Shown: positions 1-9,115, numbered from the stretch's first letter. The stretch is DNA of 64,000 nt from Nocardia neocaledoniensis (GCF_003182135.1 NZ_QGTL01000005.1:248001-312000); one strand, 5' to 3'. Numbers and translations are program-made. The notes: generated from the letters alone by a model not told the origin.

Positions 1-1647
1 CCTGCCGGTCCTGGCGAGCGCTTCGACGTAGAGGAAACTGCACAGGTTGAAGGTGCCCTCGGTACCGCGCAGACCGTCGGGCGAGGCCTCGGGGTCGTAC
101 CGGTAGACCAGGCTGTCGCTGACGAGTTCGTGATCCATCGCCGCCAGCGTGCTCGTCCACATCGGATCGGTGGGGGACAGGAACCCCATCCGGGGCATGA
201 GCAGCAGCGAGGCGTCGAGCACGTCGGTCGCGAAGTGCTGGACGAACGCCTGCCGCTGCGGATTCCATCCGCGCTCGACGATCTGCCGGAAGACGGCGTC
301 GCGTTCGGTGGTCCAGCGGGCGACGTCGGCGGGCCTGGCCTGCTCGGTGGCCATCCGGATGGCGCGGTCGAACGCGACCCAGGTCATCAGCCTGCTGTAG
401 GTGAAGTCCTGCCTGCCGCCGCGGGTCTCCCAGATGCCCTCGTCGGGCCGGTCCCAGTGGTCGGCGAGCCAGTCGATGAGGTCGGTGAAAGTCCGCCAGC
501 CGGTGATGCCGGCCATGTCCGTCGCCTGCGCCAGCGCGTCGGTCGCCTCGCCGTAGATGTCGAGCTGGATCTGGTCGGCCGCCCCGTTGCCGACCCGTAC
601 CGGCGCCGAGCCCCGGTATCCCGCCAGGTGGGGCAGCACGATCTCGTCGAGTTCCGGGTCGCCGTCGACCCGGTACATGATCTGCAGCGGCTCACCCGAG
701 GCGGTGCCGCCCGCCTCGACGCGAGCGCGCAACCAGCGACGGAAGGCGAAGGCCTCCTCGGTGAAGCCGAGATCGATCAGGGCGCGCACCGACAGTGACG
801 CGTCCCGGATCCAGGTGTAGCGATAGTCCCAATTGCGTTCGCCGCCGATCTGTTCGGGCAGTCCCATCGTGGCCGCGGCGATCGGGGCGCCGGTCGGGGC
901 GTAGGTCAGCAGCTTGAGGGTGATCGCAGAGCGGTTGACCATGTCGCGCCAGCGCCCGCGATAGGTCGACGAGCGCAGCCAGGTCTGCCAGAAGTGGCGG
1001 CACCGGTCGAACTCCTCGACCATCGCGGGCCAGGTCGGCGCCGGCGAGACCGCCGCACCCGTGGGGACGGTGGTCAGCACGACGGCGGCCCGCTCGCCGG
1101 CGGACAGCGTGAACCGCGCGGTGACGTCCACCCGGTCGGCGTCGAGCACGATCGGATCGGTGGCCTGCAGGTGCAGATCGGCGACCGGGGAGCTGAAGAC
1201 CGCGGTCCGCTCGTCGACGGTGGTGAGGGTGTGCTCGGCCCGCGCGTAGTCGAATCGGGGACGGCACGCCAGGGTGAACGTGAGACGGCCGCGCACCACC
1301 CGGGCGACCCGGACCAGCCGGTGCCGTTCGGCCGGCTCGGTGCCGGCGATGGGCGCCATGAAGTCGGCCACCTCGCCCACGCCGTCCGGACCGGCGAACC
1401 GGGTGAGCAGGACGGCGGTGTCGGGGAGGTAGAGCTGCCGGACCGTCATCGCGGCGGCGGTCGGGTCGACCGCGAGCGCACAGTGCCCGCCCTTCTCGCT
1501 GTCGAGCAGCGAGCCGAACACACTCGGCGAATCGAAGCGGGGCGCGCACCACCAGTCGATGGTTCCCGCGGTCGACACGAGCGCGGCGGTCTGCAGGTCG
1601 CCGACGATGCCGTGGTCGTCGATCGCGGGATAGGCGTGCACAGCCAT
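1..1647 (-). CDS. GH15 family glucoamylase/trehalase-like glycoside hydrolase (3' end beyond window)
   Basis: The 549 visible residues read as a glycoside hydrolase family 15 protein, an inverting alpha-glucosidase or trehalase of the cytoplasm. The N-terminus has the family pattern GDLQTAAL followed by GTIDWWC. Further on come RNWDYRYTWIRDAS and PDEGIWETRGG; the glutamate of the latter matches the family's general acid. The C-terminus lies left of base 1. The ATG at 1645-1647 directly follows TGAGG, so the in-frame GTG at 1639-1641, with better spacing from GAGG, may be the true start. It begins 2 bases after the stop of the upstream DUF1254 gene and is probably co-transcribed. Mycobacterial relatives include a trehalase; the substrate here is not decided. 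Confidence 0.9.
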   Translation of the reverse strand, partial: MAVHAYPAIDDHGIVGDLQTAALVSTAGTIDWWCAPRFDSPSVFGSLLDSEKGGHCALAVDPTAAAMTVRQLYLPDTAVLLTRFAGPDGVGEVADFMAPIAGTEPAERHRLVRVARVVRGRLTFTLACRPRFDYARAEHTLTTVDERTAVFSSPVADLHLQATDPIVLDADRVDVTARFTLSAGERAAVVLTTVPTGAAVSPAPTWPAMVEEFDRCRHFWQTWLRSSTYRGRWRDMVNRSAITLKLLTYAPTGAPIAAATMGLPEQIGGERNWDYRYTWIRDASLSVRALIDLGFTEEAFAFRRWLRARVEAGGTASGEPLQIMYRVDGDPELDEIVLPHLAGYRGSAPVRVGNGAADQIQLDIYGEATDALAQATDMAGITGWRTFTDLIDWLADHWDRPDEGIWETRGGRQDFTYSRLMTWVAFDRAIRMATEQARPADVARWTTERDAVFRQIVERGWNPQRQAFVQHFATDVLDASLLLMPRMGFLSPTDPMWTSTLAAMDHELVSDSLVYRYDPEASPDGLRGTEGTFNLCSFLYVEALARTGR

Positions 1648-1649
1648 CC

Positions 1650-2954
1650 TCAGCGGACCTTGTGCACCGGCGGCGGCGTCCAGGTGCGGTCGAGCGCGGC
1701 GGCGTGCGGCGCGTACAGGCGCAGAGTGATGCCGAGCGGACCGATGGGGGCGGGCAACCAGTTCGACTCGCGCTCCGGCCCGGGGTTGGTGTGCGAGATG
1801 TGGATGTCGAGGGAACCGTCGGGGTTGAACCGGAGGTCGTCGCGGTCGCCGATGGCGAAGCGGTCGAGCTCGTTGGGCGCCTGGAAGCCCTCCGCGTCGT
1901 ACATGGTCACCGACCAGAAGGCGTCGACCGGCGGCAGCTCGCCCGCGTCGAAATGCAGGACGTAGTCGGAATCGCCTACGGGCGGTTTGCCTTCGGAGTC
2001 GGCGAGCAGCAGCGGATAGACGGCGTCCTCGGGTGGGTTGGCGCCGAGCCCGGCCTTGGCGATCGTCGCGCGGGCGAGATAGTCGTTGCCGTACACGCCG
2101 GTGGGGAGGGTGACCCAGCCGTCGACGGGCTGGACGAGGGTCCGCGGTGCCTCGGTGATGGCGGCTCGCGCGTCGGCCACGCCTGCGTCGATCCGGGCGA
2201 GGTCGGCGGCCGTGAACCGCGTCGCGTCGAAGGTCCGGCCCGGCACGATGCCCAGTGGTGCGATCCGCGCCAGCTGGGAGAAATCGGTCTGGTGCGGGGG
2301 ATCGACCGCGAGCGCGTCGGTGGCCCGCCGGAAGAAGTCGGCCGCCGAGAGGGACTCGACCACGTGCAGCGGTTCCACACTGGTGTCGACCGTCGGATCG
2401 GGCGTGAACGGAGGACGCTCGCCGACCTCGCTGATCCGGAGTCCGTCCTGGAACGCGTTGACGGCCGCGTAGTCGGCAGGGCCGTTCGTCTGCGCCCGCG
2501 CGATGATCCAGACGTGGTGTGTGGGCGCGCGCAGGACCGGGATGTCGGCGGGTGGTTGCCCGGTGTAGCCGGGACCGACGAGCAGGTAGTCCTGGGGTTC
2601 GGTGCCGGTCGTGCGTTTGCCGGGACTGGCGAACACGTCGGTCCACGCGTCGAGCATCGGCAGCATGTAGTAGCGCTCGTCGCTGTCGGGCGTCTGCACG
2701 CGGACCGGGCCTTGGGTGAGATCGATCCAGGCGCTCGAGTACAGCGTGTCGAAGTTGGGCCGCACGACCGTCCGGAACGCGGCCCCGGGGAACTCGCGGA
2801 TGTGGTGGAACCGGTTCGGCGGGCCGAAGCTCGGTTGCGATCCGGCGGCGCCGTTGATCTGCTGTCGCCGGGTTTCGGCGGTCGTCACCAGTGGGTACAA
2901 GTAGATGTACGCCTCCCGGCTCAGGGTGCGCAGATCGGAAGCCAAGACACTCAT
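1650..2954 (-). CDS. DUF1254/DUF1214 domain protein
   Basis: A 434-residue protein of the DUF1254 plus DUF1214 type. It has the N-terminal segment EAYIYLYPLV, the RPNFDTLYSSAWIDL block and the C-terminal block DAFWSVTMYD with NPDGSLDIHI. No biochemical role is established for this family, although members often sit among catabolic or stress genes. I place the start at the ATG at 2952-2954 because GGAGGGG lies just upstream; an earlier in-frame ATG at 2964 would put that Shine-Dalgarno inside the gene. No signal peptide is obvious. It is followed after 2 bases by the GH15 gene. Gene identity is firm, function unknown. Confidence 0.88.
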   Translation of the reverse strand: MSVLASDLRTLSREAYIYLYPLVTTAETRRQQINGAAGSQPSFGPPNRFHHIREFPGAAFRTVVRPNFDTLYSSAWIDLTQGPVRVQTPDSDERYYMLPMLDAWTDVFASPGKRTTGTEPQDYLLVGPGYTGQPPADIPVLRAPTHHVWIIARAQTNGPADYAAVNAFQDGLRISEVGERPPFTPDPTVDTSVEPLHVVESLSAADFFRRATDALAVDPPHQTDFSQLARIAPLGIVPGRTFDATRFTAADLARIDAGVADARAAITEAPRTLVQPVDGWVTLPTGVYGNDYLARATIAKAGLGANPPEDAVYPLLLADSEGKPPVGDSDYVLHFDAGELPPVDAFWSVTMYDAEGFQAPNELDRFAIGDRDDLRFNPDGSLDIHISHTNPGPERESNWLPAPIGPLGITLRLYAPHAAALDRTWTPPPVHKVR

Positions 2955-3049
2955 CGACCCCTCCATCGTCGGCAGTCCGTGCGGTCACCACTGTCTCGGT
3001 GCGGCAGTGGTGACCGATCTGGCCGACCTTAGGTCGCGGGGCGGCGAGG

Positions 3050-4159
3050 TCACCTCACCCGTTCAGGATGAGGTTCGGGGCAGGCGGCCGGGTCCGCGAG
3101 GCCCGTGCCGGTGACGAGGGGCAGGTCGAGGGTGGTGCGGATGCCCGGCGCCGCGGCCACGACGGCGGGGATGGCGTTGACCAGGCGCATGGCGGTGCCG
3201 ACGAGGCTGGCGTGGTTGTGGTCGCCGTGATCGCTGAACATGGCCAGGTCGAGGGTGTAGTGCGGCTCGCCGGTGACCTCGACCCGATAGGACCCGCCGG
3301 CGCGGGCGGGCTGTGGCCAGTCGGGCGCGAGGTCGGCGCGCAGCCGGGTGACGTGCTCGAGTACGGTCACCGCCCGGTCGCCCACCATGCCGCGGACCTC
3401 GAAGCGCAGGGCGGCCGCGGTGCCCTCGGCGATGGTGCCCGAGTCGATGTCGAAGGTCTCCGGCGCGGGCAGCCGCTCGAAATCCTGGGTGACGGCATCG
3501 AGTTCGACACCGAGCCCCGCCGCGAGCTGGCGCACGACACTGCCCCAGGCCAGCGACAGCACCCCCGGCTGCAACAGCAGCGGCGTCTCGGTCATCGGAC
3601 GGCCGAAGCCCATGATGTCGAACATGACCGCGGCGTTGTCGTAGGTCGAATAGTCGACGATCTCGAGGCAGCGGACCTGCTCGACCGCGCGACAGGTGCC
3701 GAGCAGGGCGAGCGGCAACAGGTCGTTGGCGAAGCCGGGATCGATGCCGTTGACGAACAGCGACGAACCACCCTGCGCGGCAGCCTGTTCCACGGGTTCG
3801 AGCAGGTCGGCGGGCAGCACGTCCCACGGGTACTGGAGGAACACCGGCGCGCTGGCCACCACATTGATCCCGGCCGCGAGCAGCATGCGCAGGTCCGCCA
3901 GCGCGTCCATCAGCCGGTTGTCGGTCATGGCCGTGTACACCACGCAGTCGGGGCGCGCCGCCAGGACCCGCGCGGTGTCGGTGGTGGCGAGAATGCCGGA
4001 GGCGGTGGGGATTCCGGCGAGCTCGGCGGCGTCGCGCCCCGCCTTCTCCGGCCCGGAGACGTGCACGCCGACCAGGTCGAGCCGGGGATCGGCCAGCACG
4101 CCCGCCAGCGCGTGCCGCCCGACATTGCCGGTGCCCCAATGCACTACACGATGCGTCAT
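3050..4159 (-). CDS. DapB-like NAD(P)-dependent amine dehydrogenase-type oxidoreductase
   Basis: A 369-residue Rossmann protein. The N-terminus VVHWGTGNVGRHAL contains the GxGxxG-type nucleotide loop of the dihydrodipicolinate reductase-like family, which includes 2,4-diaminopentanoate dehydrogenase and many uncharacterised actinobacterial members. The middle part has VVASAPVFLQYPW and NGIDPGFANDLLP, also typical of these uncharacterised members. The substrate is unknown. The start is the ATG at 4157-4159, preceded by GAGG six bases upstream; the alternative GTG 12 bases earlier would use that Shine-Dalgarno as codons. It begins 8 bases after the SDR gene and they are probably one transcript. 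Confidence 0.85.
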   Translation of the reverse strand: MTHRVVHWGTGNVGRHALAGVLADPRLDLVGVHVSGPEKAGRDAAELAGIPTASGILATTDTARVLAARPDCVVYTAMTDNRLMDALADLRMLLAAGINVVASAPVFLQYPWDVLPADLLEPVEQAAAQGGSSLFVNGIDPGFANDLLPLALLGTCRAVEQVRCLEIVDYSTYDNAAVMFDIMGFGRPMTETPLLLQPGVLSLAWGSVVRQLAAGLGVELDAVTQDFERLPAPETFDIDSGTIAEGTAAALRFEVRGMVGDRAVTVLEHVTRLRADLAPDWPQPARAGGSYRVEVTGEPHYTLDLAMFSDHGDHNHASLVGTAMRLVNAIPAVVAAAPGIRTTLDLPLVTGTGLADPAACPEPHPERVR

Positions 4160-4167
4160 GGTCGTCC

Positions 4168-4959
4168 TCACAGATCGGGAAGGGGGATGGTGAGATTGGG
4201 GGCGATGAGCCCGCCGTCGACCTCGAGGACCTTCCCGGTGAGGAACGAGCCCGCGGGCGAGGCGAGGAACAGGGCGGCCGCGGCGATGTCCTCGGGCCTG
4301 CCGAGACGGCGCAGGGGAGTGGCCTGTTCCATCTGCCCGCGCATCTCGTCGTTGCCCGCCACGACCGCCAGCGCCGAGGTCAGGATCGAGCCCGGCGCGA
4401 TGGCGTTGACCCGCACGCGCGGGCTCAGATCCATGGCGGCCGAACGGGTGTAGTGCGCGAGCGCGGCCTTGGCGGTCGCGTACGCGGCGAACGCGCGGCC
4501 GGGCAGCCTGCCCATGGTCGAGGTGATGTTGATGATCGAGCCACCGTCGGCGGTGTCGAGCATCTTCGGCACCGCGGCCCGCACCAGGGCGTGCGCGGTC
4601 CCGACATTGAAGGCGAACGCTTCGGCGAGATCGTCGGGCGCCGTGTCCAGCAACGGCCGCGGCAGCGCGCCGCCCACATTGTTGACGACGATGTCCAAGC
4701 GGCCGAACCGCTGCACCGCGGCCCCGGCCAACCCGGCGACGGCGTCGTGATCGGCCAGGTCGGCGACCACGACGTGCGCGGTGCGGCCCGCTGCCTCGAC
4801 CTGGCCCGCGATCTCGCGGAGGTCGGATTCGGTGCGCGCGGCGATCACCACGTCGGCGCCCGCCTGCGCGAAACCGAGGGCGACGGCGGCGCCGAGCCCG
4901 CGGCCCGCGCCGGTGACGACCGCGACCCGGTCGTCCAGTCGGAAGTGGTCGAGAATCAT
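4168..4959 (-). CDS. SDR family NAD(P)-dependent oxidoreductase
   Basis: A 263-residue classical short-chain dehydrogenase. It shows TGAGRGLG for cofactor binding, NNVGG, a catalytic serine near ITSTMG, and YATAK as the YxxxK catalytic pair. The C-terminus VDGGLIAPN is usual for FabG-like members. It probably oxidises or reduces a secondary alcohol/ketone. ATG at 4957-4959 is preceded by GGTGGG. It heads a minus-strand run with the DapB-like, DUF1254 and GH15 genes and is divergent from the IclR regulator, with a perfect palindrome between them. Confidence 0.9.
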   Translation of the reverse strand: MILDHFRLDDRVAVVTGAGRGLGAAVALGFAQAGADVVIAARTESDLREIAGQVEAAGRTAHVVVADLADHDAVAGLAGAAVQRFGRLDIVVNNVGGALPRPLLDTAPDDLAEAFAFNVGTAHALVRAAVPKMLDTADGGSIINITSTMGRLPGRAFAAYATAKAALAHYTRSAAMDLSPRVRVNAIAPGSILTSALAVVAGNDEMRGQMEQATPLRRLGRPEDIAAAALFLASPAGSFLTGKVLEVDGGLIAPNLTIPLPDL

Positions 4960-4974
4960 GATCCCACCTTGTAT

Positions 4975-4988
4975 GTCGAATATTCGAC
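4975..4988. promoter_or_regulatory. Perfect palindrome, candidate IclR operator
   Basis: GTCGAATATTCGAC is a perfect 14-base palindrome in the divergent intergenic region between the SDR gene and the IclR-family regulator. A related imperfect copy, CGAATAGTCG, lies at 4999-5008. The position suggests an autoregulatory operator, which is inference from placement. Confidence 0.6.
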
Positions 4989-5050
4989 TAATCTGTGGCG
5001 AATAGTCGAGGCAGTGTAGGGCGGGCACGGCCGGGGAACAAGGGGTTGTC

Positions 5051-5944
5051 ATGCCGGAATCCGCGTCACCGCCGACCCGCCGGGTCATCGAGGTGATGGA
5101 GTTGCTGACGCGCACCGAGCGCGCGCTGACCGCGTCCGAGGTCGCCGCGGCGCTCGGGCACGCCCGCGCCACCGTCATCGCGGTACTGACCGAACTGGTC
5201 GAGGCGGGCTGGGTGCGCCGCGACCGGCACCGTCGCTTTGCGCCCGGCCCAGGGCTGGCCGCGCTGCGTCCGGTCGCGCTCGAGGTGCCGGACGCGGTCG
5301 GTGCCGAGCTGAAGGCCCTGGCGGCCGCCGCGCGCTGCGGGGTGACGCTGAGCCGGATCGCCGACGGCAGGCTCACCGTGGTGGCCAAGGAGTACGCGGC
5401 CGGCGCGCGGATCCTGCCCGGACTCGCTGTGGGGCAATCGATTCCGCTGGGCTATCCGGCCGGCGCCGCCGTGATGCCGTGGCGGGCCGAGGCCGAACGG
5501 CGCGCCTGGCTCGCGAGCGCGACCGGCCCGGCGCGGCGGGGCGCGCCGGCGCTGCTGCGGTTCGTCACCACCCACGGGTGCGCGATGTTTCGTCCCGACT
5601 CCGACGACGCCGGGCTGGTCGACGTGCTCGCGGAGTTGCTCGGGGCGGTCGGCGCCGAGGTGGTGCAGCCGGAACTGCGCACGCGTGTCCTGCGTCAGCT
5701 GTCCCGGCTCACCGCGCGCCCCTATCGTGACGCCGACCTCGACAGCGCCGAGTCGCTGCCTGTCAGCTACCTGTCCGCGCCGGTGTTCGGCAACGCCGAA
5801 GCGCCGTACGAGGTGCAGATCGGCCCCCTGCGTGCCGCGGTCGGCAGGGCGGAGCGGGCGGACTATGTCACCACGATCCGCGCGGGCGCCGAGGCGCTGT
5901 CGGCGGCGCTGGCTGGGGCGGGGCGCGGTACGGGACCTCCTTGA
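5051..5944 (+). CDS. IclR family transcriptional regulator
   Basis: A 297-residue regulator. Residues about 8-65 form an IclR-type winged helix: RRVIEVMELL, then EVAAALGHARATV as the recognition helix. The remainder fits the IclR effector-binding domain, with GQSIPLGYPAGAAV and a late YVTTIRAGAEALSAAL segment. It would bind a small metabolite and control the divergent SDR operon. The start ATG at 5051 follows AAGGGG at good spacing. The half-site TATTCGAC of the adjacent palindrome recurs at 6022, upstream of the oxygenase gene, so it may also act there. Confidence 0.85.
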   Translation: MPESASPPTRRVIEVMELLTRTERALTASEVAAALGHARATVIAVLTELVEAGWVRRDRHRRFAPGPGLAALRPVALEVPDAVGAELKALAAAARCGVTLSRIADGRLTVVAKEYAAGARILPGLAVGQSIPLGYPAGAAVMPWRAEAERRAWLASATGPARRGAPALLRFVTTHGCAMFRPDSDDAGLVDVLAELLGAVGAEVVQPELRTRVLRQLSRLTARPYRDADLDSAESLPVSYLSAPVFGNAEAPYEVQIGPLRAAVGRAERADYVTTIRAGAEALSAALAGAGRGTGPP

Positions 5945-6021
5945 AAGACGGATTCAGGTACTCGATGCCGAAGTGCCGGATCGTGCCCTGACGCAATTCC
6001 GTACTTTCAGGTACGGATCAC

Positions 6022-6029
6022 TATTCGAC
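6022..6029. promoter_or_regulatory. Possible IclR half-site upstream of the MpaB-type gene
   Basis: TATTCGAC matches the right half of the palindrome at 4975-4988. It lies about 45 bases before the start of the oxygenase gene, within a 130-base gap that otherwise shows only the Shine-Dalgarno AGGAGGT at 6063-6069. An eight-base match is weak by itself. Confidence 0.3.
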
Positions 6030-6074
6030 ACAGTATGGTCGACCTGACACGCAGCGACCGTCAGGAGGTCATCG

Positions 6075-7313
6075 GTGAAGAGCCCCACCGCCTTTCGCTA
6101 CTGGGAAGCGCGCAGTACACCGGCCGTGCGCCGGATCGAACGGCTCTTCACCCGGGTGACCGGGCAGCGGCTTTTTCCCACCGACGAGCAGGCCGCCGCC
6201 CTGTGTGCCGACCTGTTCACCGGTGACCCGGTGGCCGAACGCTTCGTCGCCGAGGTGATGCACGGCGAGATCGGCCCGAAGGCGGGACGCCGGATGCTGG
6301 AGACCGCGCTGGCCGAGGGCGTCGACGCGGTCCCCGACGCGCCGGAATCGATGCGCGCCCTGTTCGCCGAGTTCGAGACCGTGCCCGACTGGGTGGTGCC
6401 CGCGCTGGTGGAACAGGGCGCGGCGATCTGGCGACGCTGGGGCACCATGCTGTTCAGCTTCGCCGGCGCCGAGACGCTCGAGATGTACACCGAGGCCGCG
6501 GTCGCGACGCCGCTGTCGCTGGCGGGCGGTTACGCGGGCGACAGCGCGCTGCGCCGGTTCCTCGAGACCGCCCGCTTCTGGATGGACGTCTCGGCCGAGG
6601 GCGCGCTGCTCACCCCCGGCTCGGCGGGCCGGGCGACCGCGCTCAAGGTGCGGGTCATGCACGTCTTCGTGCGGGCCAAGGTCGCCGAGCACCCCGAATG
6701 GGACATGGAGCGATGGGGTCTGCCGATCAGCCAGACCTATCAGATGCTCACCCTGCTCGCCGGGAGCGTGACGCCCGGCCTCGGCCTGTGGGCGCTGGGT
6801 TACCAGACGACGCCGTCGGAAATCCGTGCGCTGCTGCACTTCCAGAAGTACATGGGCCACCTGCTCGGGGTGCGGCTGCGCTGGTACCCGGAGACGGTCG
6901 GTGACGGGCTGCGGGTCCTGGCGATGACGATCGTCTCGCGCTCCTACGACTCCGGGGAGCACGGCCGCGAACTGATCGAGTCCTACCCCGCGGCCTTCGC
7001 GCCCCGTGACGGCCACCGCGGCCTGACCCGGTGGCGCGAAATGTACAACTACCGCATCAATTCCGTGTACTCGGCGATGTACATGGCGCCGGGCACCCGC
7101 CGCCGGTACGCCATGCCGCCCGCCTTCCCGTGGATTCTCGTCCCGATCCTGCGCTTTCCGCTGATCACGATGGTGGAGATCGTCCGCCGGGTCTGTCCGC
7201 CGTTCGCGCGGGCCCACGAGAAACTCATGCTCACCCACCGCGAGAACTGGTATCGCGCCCAGATGCGCGGTCGCGAAGCGGCCTTCGACGCCAGCGGCGC
7301 GTTGCGCCGATGA
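6075..7313 (+). CDS. MpaB/rubber-oxygenase-type protein (DUF2236)
   Basis: A 412-residue member of the oxygenase MpaB family, which also includes the heme latex-clearing protein. Visible family features are the segment LKVRVMHVFVRAKV at about residues 190-205, matching the helix that carries conserved Arg/His residues, and the following WGLPISQTYQMLTLL. There is no signal peptide. The start is GTG at 6075 with a strong AGGAGGT upstream. Its stop overlaps the start of the next gene, so the two are translationally coupled. Whether it binds heme and what it oxidises are unknown. Confidence 0.85.
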   Translation: MKSPTAFRYWEARSTPAVRRIERLFTRVTGQRLFPTDEQAAALCADLFTGDPVAERFVAEVMHGEIGPKAGRRMLETALAEGVDAVPDAPESMRALFAEFETVPDWVVPALVEQGAAIWRRWGTMLFSFAGAETLEMYTEAAVATPLSLAGGYAGDSALRRFLETARFWMDVSAEGALLTPGSAGRATALKVRVMHVFVRAKVAEHPEWDMERWGLPISQTYQMLTLLAGSVTPGLGLWALGYQTTPSEIRALLHFQKYMGHLLGVRLRWYPETVGDGLRVLAMTIVSRSYDSGEHGRELIESYPAAFAPRDGHRGLTRWREMYNYRINSVYSAMYMAPGTRRRYAMPPAFPWILVPILRFPLITMVEIVRRVCPPFARAHEKLMLTHRENWYRAQMRGREAAFDASGALRR

Positions 7314-8386
7314 ACCCACCGAAAGCAGCCATGACAGACATCGTCGAAGTGTGGAACGGACCGGGCCGCCGCGACGCGGTCCTCACCGAGGTCCGCCCCC
7401 ACCACAACGGATTCCATCCCGCCGCGAGCCGACTCGCCTTCGAACACTGGTATTTCGACGCCCACCTCGACACCGGCCACGTGGTGATCGGCTTCCTGAT
7501 CCGGCGCAGGCCGGAGGATCCGCCGTGGTCGCGGCCCTGGGTGGAGATGATCGTCTACGCCCCCGACGGCACCCGGCGGCAGGTCTCGCGCCGCTACCCG
7601 CACGCGGCCACCGCGTTCTCGCCCGACGCCTGCGACGTGCGCATCGGCGCGAACACCGCGCGCACCGAGCACGCCGGCGGCCTGCCGATCCACCATCTGC
7701 GCATGCGCGAGGACGGCATCGCCTTCGACCTGCGCTTCCACAACGAGGTGCCCAGCTGGATGCCCGGAAAGGGCGAGACCCGTTTCGGCGCAAGGGATTC
7801 CTTCGGGTGGATGGTCGGTGCGCCGCGTGCCGAGGTGCGCGGGTCGATCGAGCTCGACGGGGTGTGGCACGAGGTCACCGGGCGTGGGTATCACGACCAC
7901 AACTGGGGCGTCGGCGACATGAAGAAGATCATCGAGCGTTGGCACTGGGGCAGGCTGTACGTCGCGGACTACTCCCTGCTCTACGCCTCGGTACTCACCC
8001 AGGCGCGCGCGGGTGGCCACGAGATCAGCCCGCTCATGCTCGCCCACGAGGGCGACATCGTGCTGTCCACCGGCGAGACCGAACTCATCGAGGGACCCGC
8101 GCGGTTCGACGAGACCGCGGGCCGCGCCCACCCCGAGTGGATCGAGCTGCGCGTCCCCGGTGAACTGGAACTGCGACTGGAGGTTTCGCGGGTCATCCAC
8201 GCCCACGATCTGCTCGACGACCTGCCCGTGGTGCGGTCCCGGCTGATCAAACCGCTGGTGCGCCGGCTGGTCGGGCATCCCGGCTACTTCCGCTTCGAAT
8301 CCGCCTTCACGTTGACCGTGCGTACCGGCACCGGCACCGAGACGCGCTCGGGCACGACCCTGCACGAACTCGTCGCGCTGACCTGA
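7310..8386 (+). CDS. CrtC/AttH-like lipocalin-fold protein (carotenoid 1,2-hydratase family)
   Basis: A protein of about 358 residues related to hydroxyneurosporene synthase/AttH proteins. The diagnostic motif GRGYHDHNWG is present near the middle, followed by a WHWGRLYVADYS segment. These are beta-barrel proteins; some hydrate isoprenoids, and many in actinobacteria are uncharacterised. The first ATG overlaps the stop of the MpaB-type gene in an ATGA junction; an ATG at 7331 is an alternative start. Tight coupling with a rubber-oxygenase-type gene suggests shared work on a hydrophobic, perhaps isoprenoid, substrate. Confidence 0.8.
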   Translation: MNPPKAAMTDIVEVWNGPGRRDAVLTEVRPHHNGFHPAASRLAFEHWYFDAHLDTGHVVIGFLIRRRPEDPPWSRPWVEMIVYAPDGTRRQVSRRYPHAATAFSPDACDVRIGANTARTEHAGGLPIHHLRMREDGIAFDLRFHNEVPSWMPGKGETRFGARDSFGWMVGAPRAEVRGSIELDGVWHEVTGRGYHDHNWGVGDMKKIIERWHWGRLYVADYSLLYASVLTQARAGGHEISPLMLAHEGDIVLSTGETELIEGPARFDETAGRAHPEWIELRVPGELELRLEVSRVIHAHDLLDDLPVVRSRLIKPLVRRLVGHPGYFRFESAFTLTVRTGTGTETRSGTTLHELVALT

Positions 8387-8393
8387 GGGCGGT

Positions 8394-9005
8394 TCATCCC
8401 TCGCCGCTGGTGATGAACCGGAAGAACTCGCGGCGCTGCTCCTCGGTCGGCACCGGCAGGTTCTGATTGCCGTGCACGAAACCGATTCCGGCGAAACACA
8501 TCACGCCGGCGCGCAGCTCCGCCTGTGCCGCGGAGAATCCCATCTCGACGAGCGTGCCGGCGAGGGTGTGGAAGATGCGCTGGTCCAGTGCCTTCACCGC
8601 CTCGGCCACCTTGGCGTTGGTGCGCGCCCAGTCGCGCACCGCCAGCTCGACCTGCCACACCCGTTCCCCGGTGAGCAACTCGCCCATCCTGGTCAGCCGC
8701 TCCCGCGGGGGCAGTTCGTCGAGATCCTGGAAGCCGCGGGCCGCGTCGTTGTGGTCCGCGCACCAGAACTGCGCGGTGGTCTCGAGCAGCTGGTCGATAC
8801 CGTCGAAATGCCAGTAGAAGCTGCCTTTGGTGACGCCGAGCTCCTCGCACACCTTGGCGATGGTGATCGCGGCGACGCCCTCGCGCAGCAGTATGCTCAA
8901 GGCCGCCGCGGTCCAGTCCTCGACACCGAGCCTGCGTGCCGCCCCGCGCGCCGAGGCCGCTTTGCGCTTGGACACCGGCGCCGGAGGCCGTGAATTCTCG
9001 GTCAT
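8394..9005 (-). CDS. TetR family transcriptional regulator
   Basis: A 203-residue TetR regulator. Residues about 25-70 are the DNA-binding domain: WTAAALSILLREGVAAITIAKV, with recognition helix VTKGSFYWHF. The C-terminal ligand domain is helical and lacks features that identify an inducer. ATG at 9003-9005 is preceded by GGAAGGTGGG. It is divergent from the LLM oxidoreductase gene with about 110 bases between, and convergent with the CrtC-like gene. It probably represses itself and the divergent gene, though I see no convincing long palindrome in the gap. Confidence 0.85.
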   Translation of the reverse strand: MTENSRPPAPVSKRKAASARGAARRLGVEDWTAAALSILLREGVAAITIAKVCEELGVTKGSFYWHFDGIDQLLETTAQFWCADHNDAARGFQDLDELPPRERLTRMGELLTGERVWQVELAVRDWARTNAKVAEAVKALDQRIFHTLAGTLVEMGFSAAQAELRAGVMCFAGIGFVHGNQNLPVPTEEQRREFFRFITSGEG

Positions 9006-9115
9006 GCCCACCTTCCTCCCGCCGCGCCGACCGTACTCGGACGTACAGTCGAACCTACCAAAGGGTATGGGCGTGTCACGGAATAAGTCGCGCGGCGGCC
9101 CGAGTTGCCTTCGGC

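Noticed and set aside
9006..9115. Operator in the TetR/LLM gap (GTAC-N6-GTAC; TACC-N4-GGTA)
   Set aside because: Arms are only four bases and GTAC is self-complementary, so the match is not significant.
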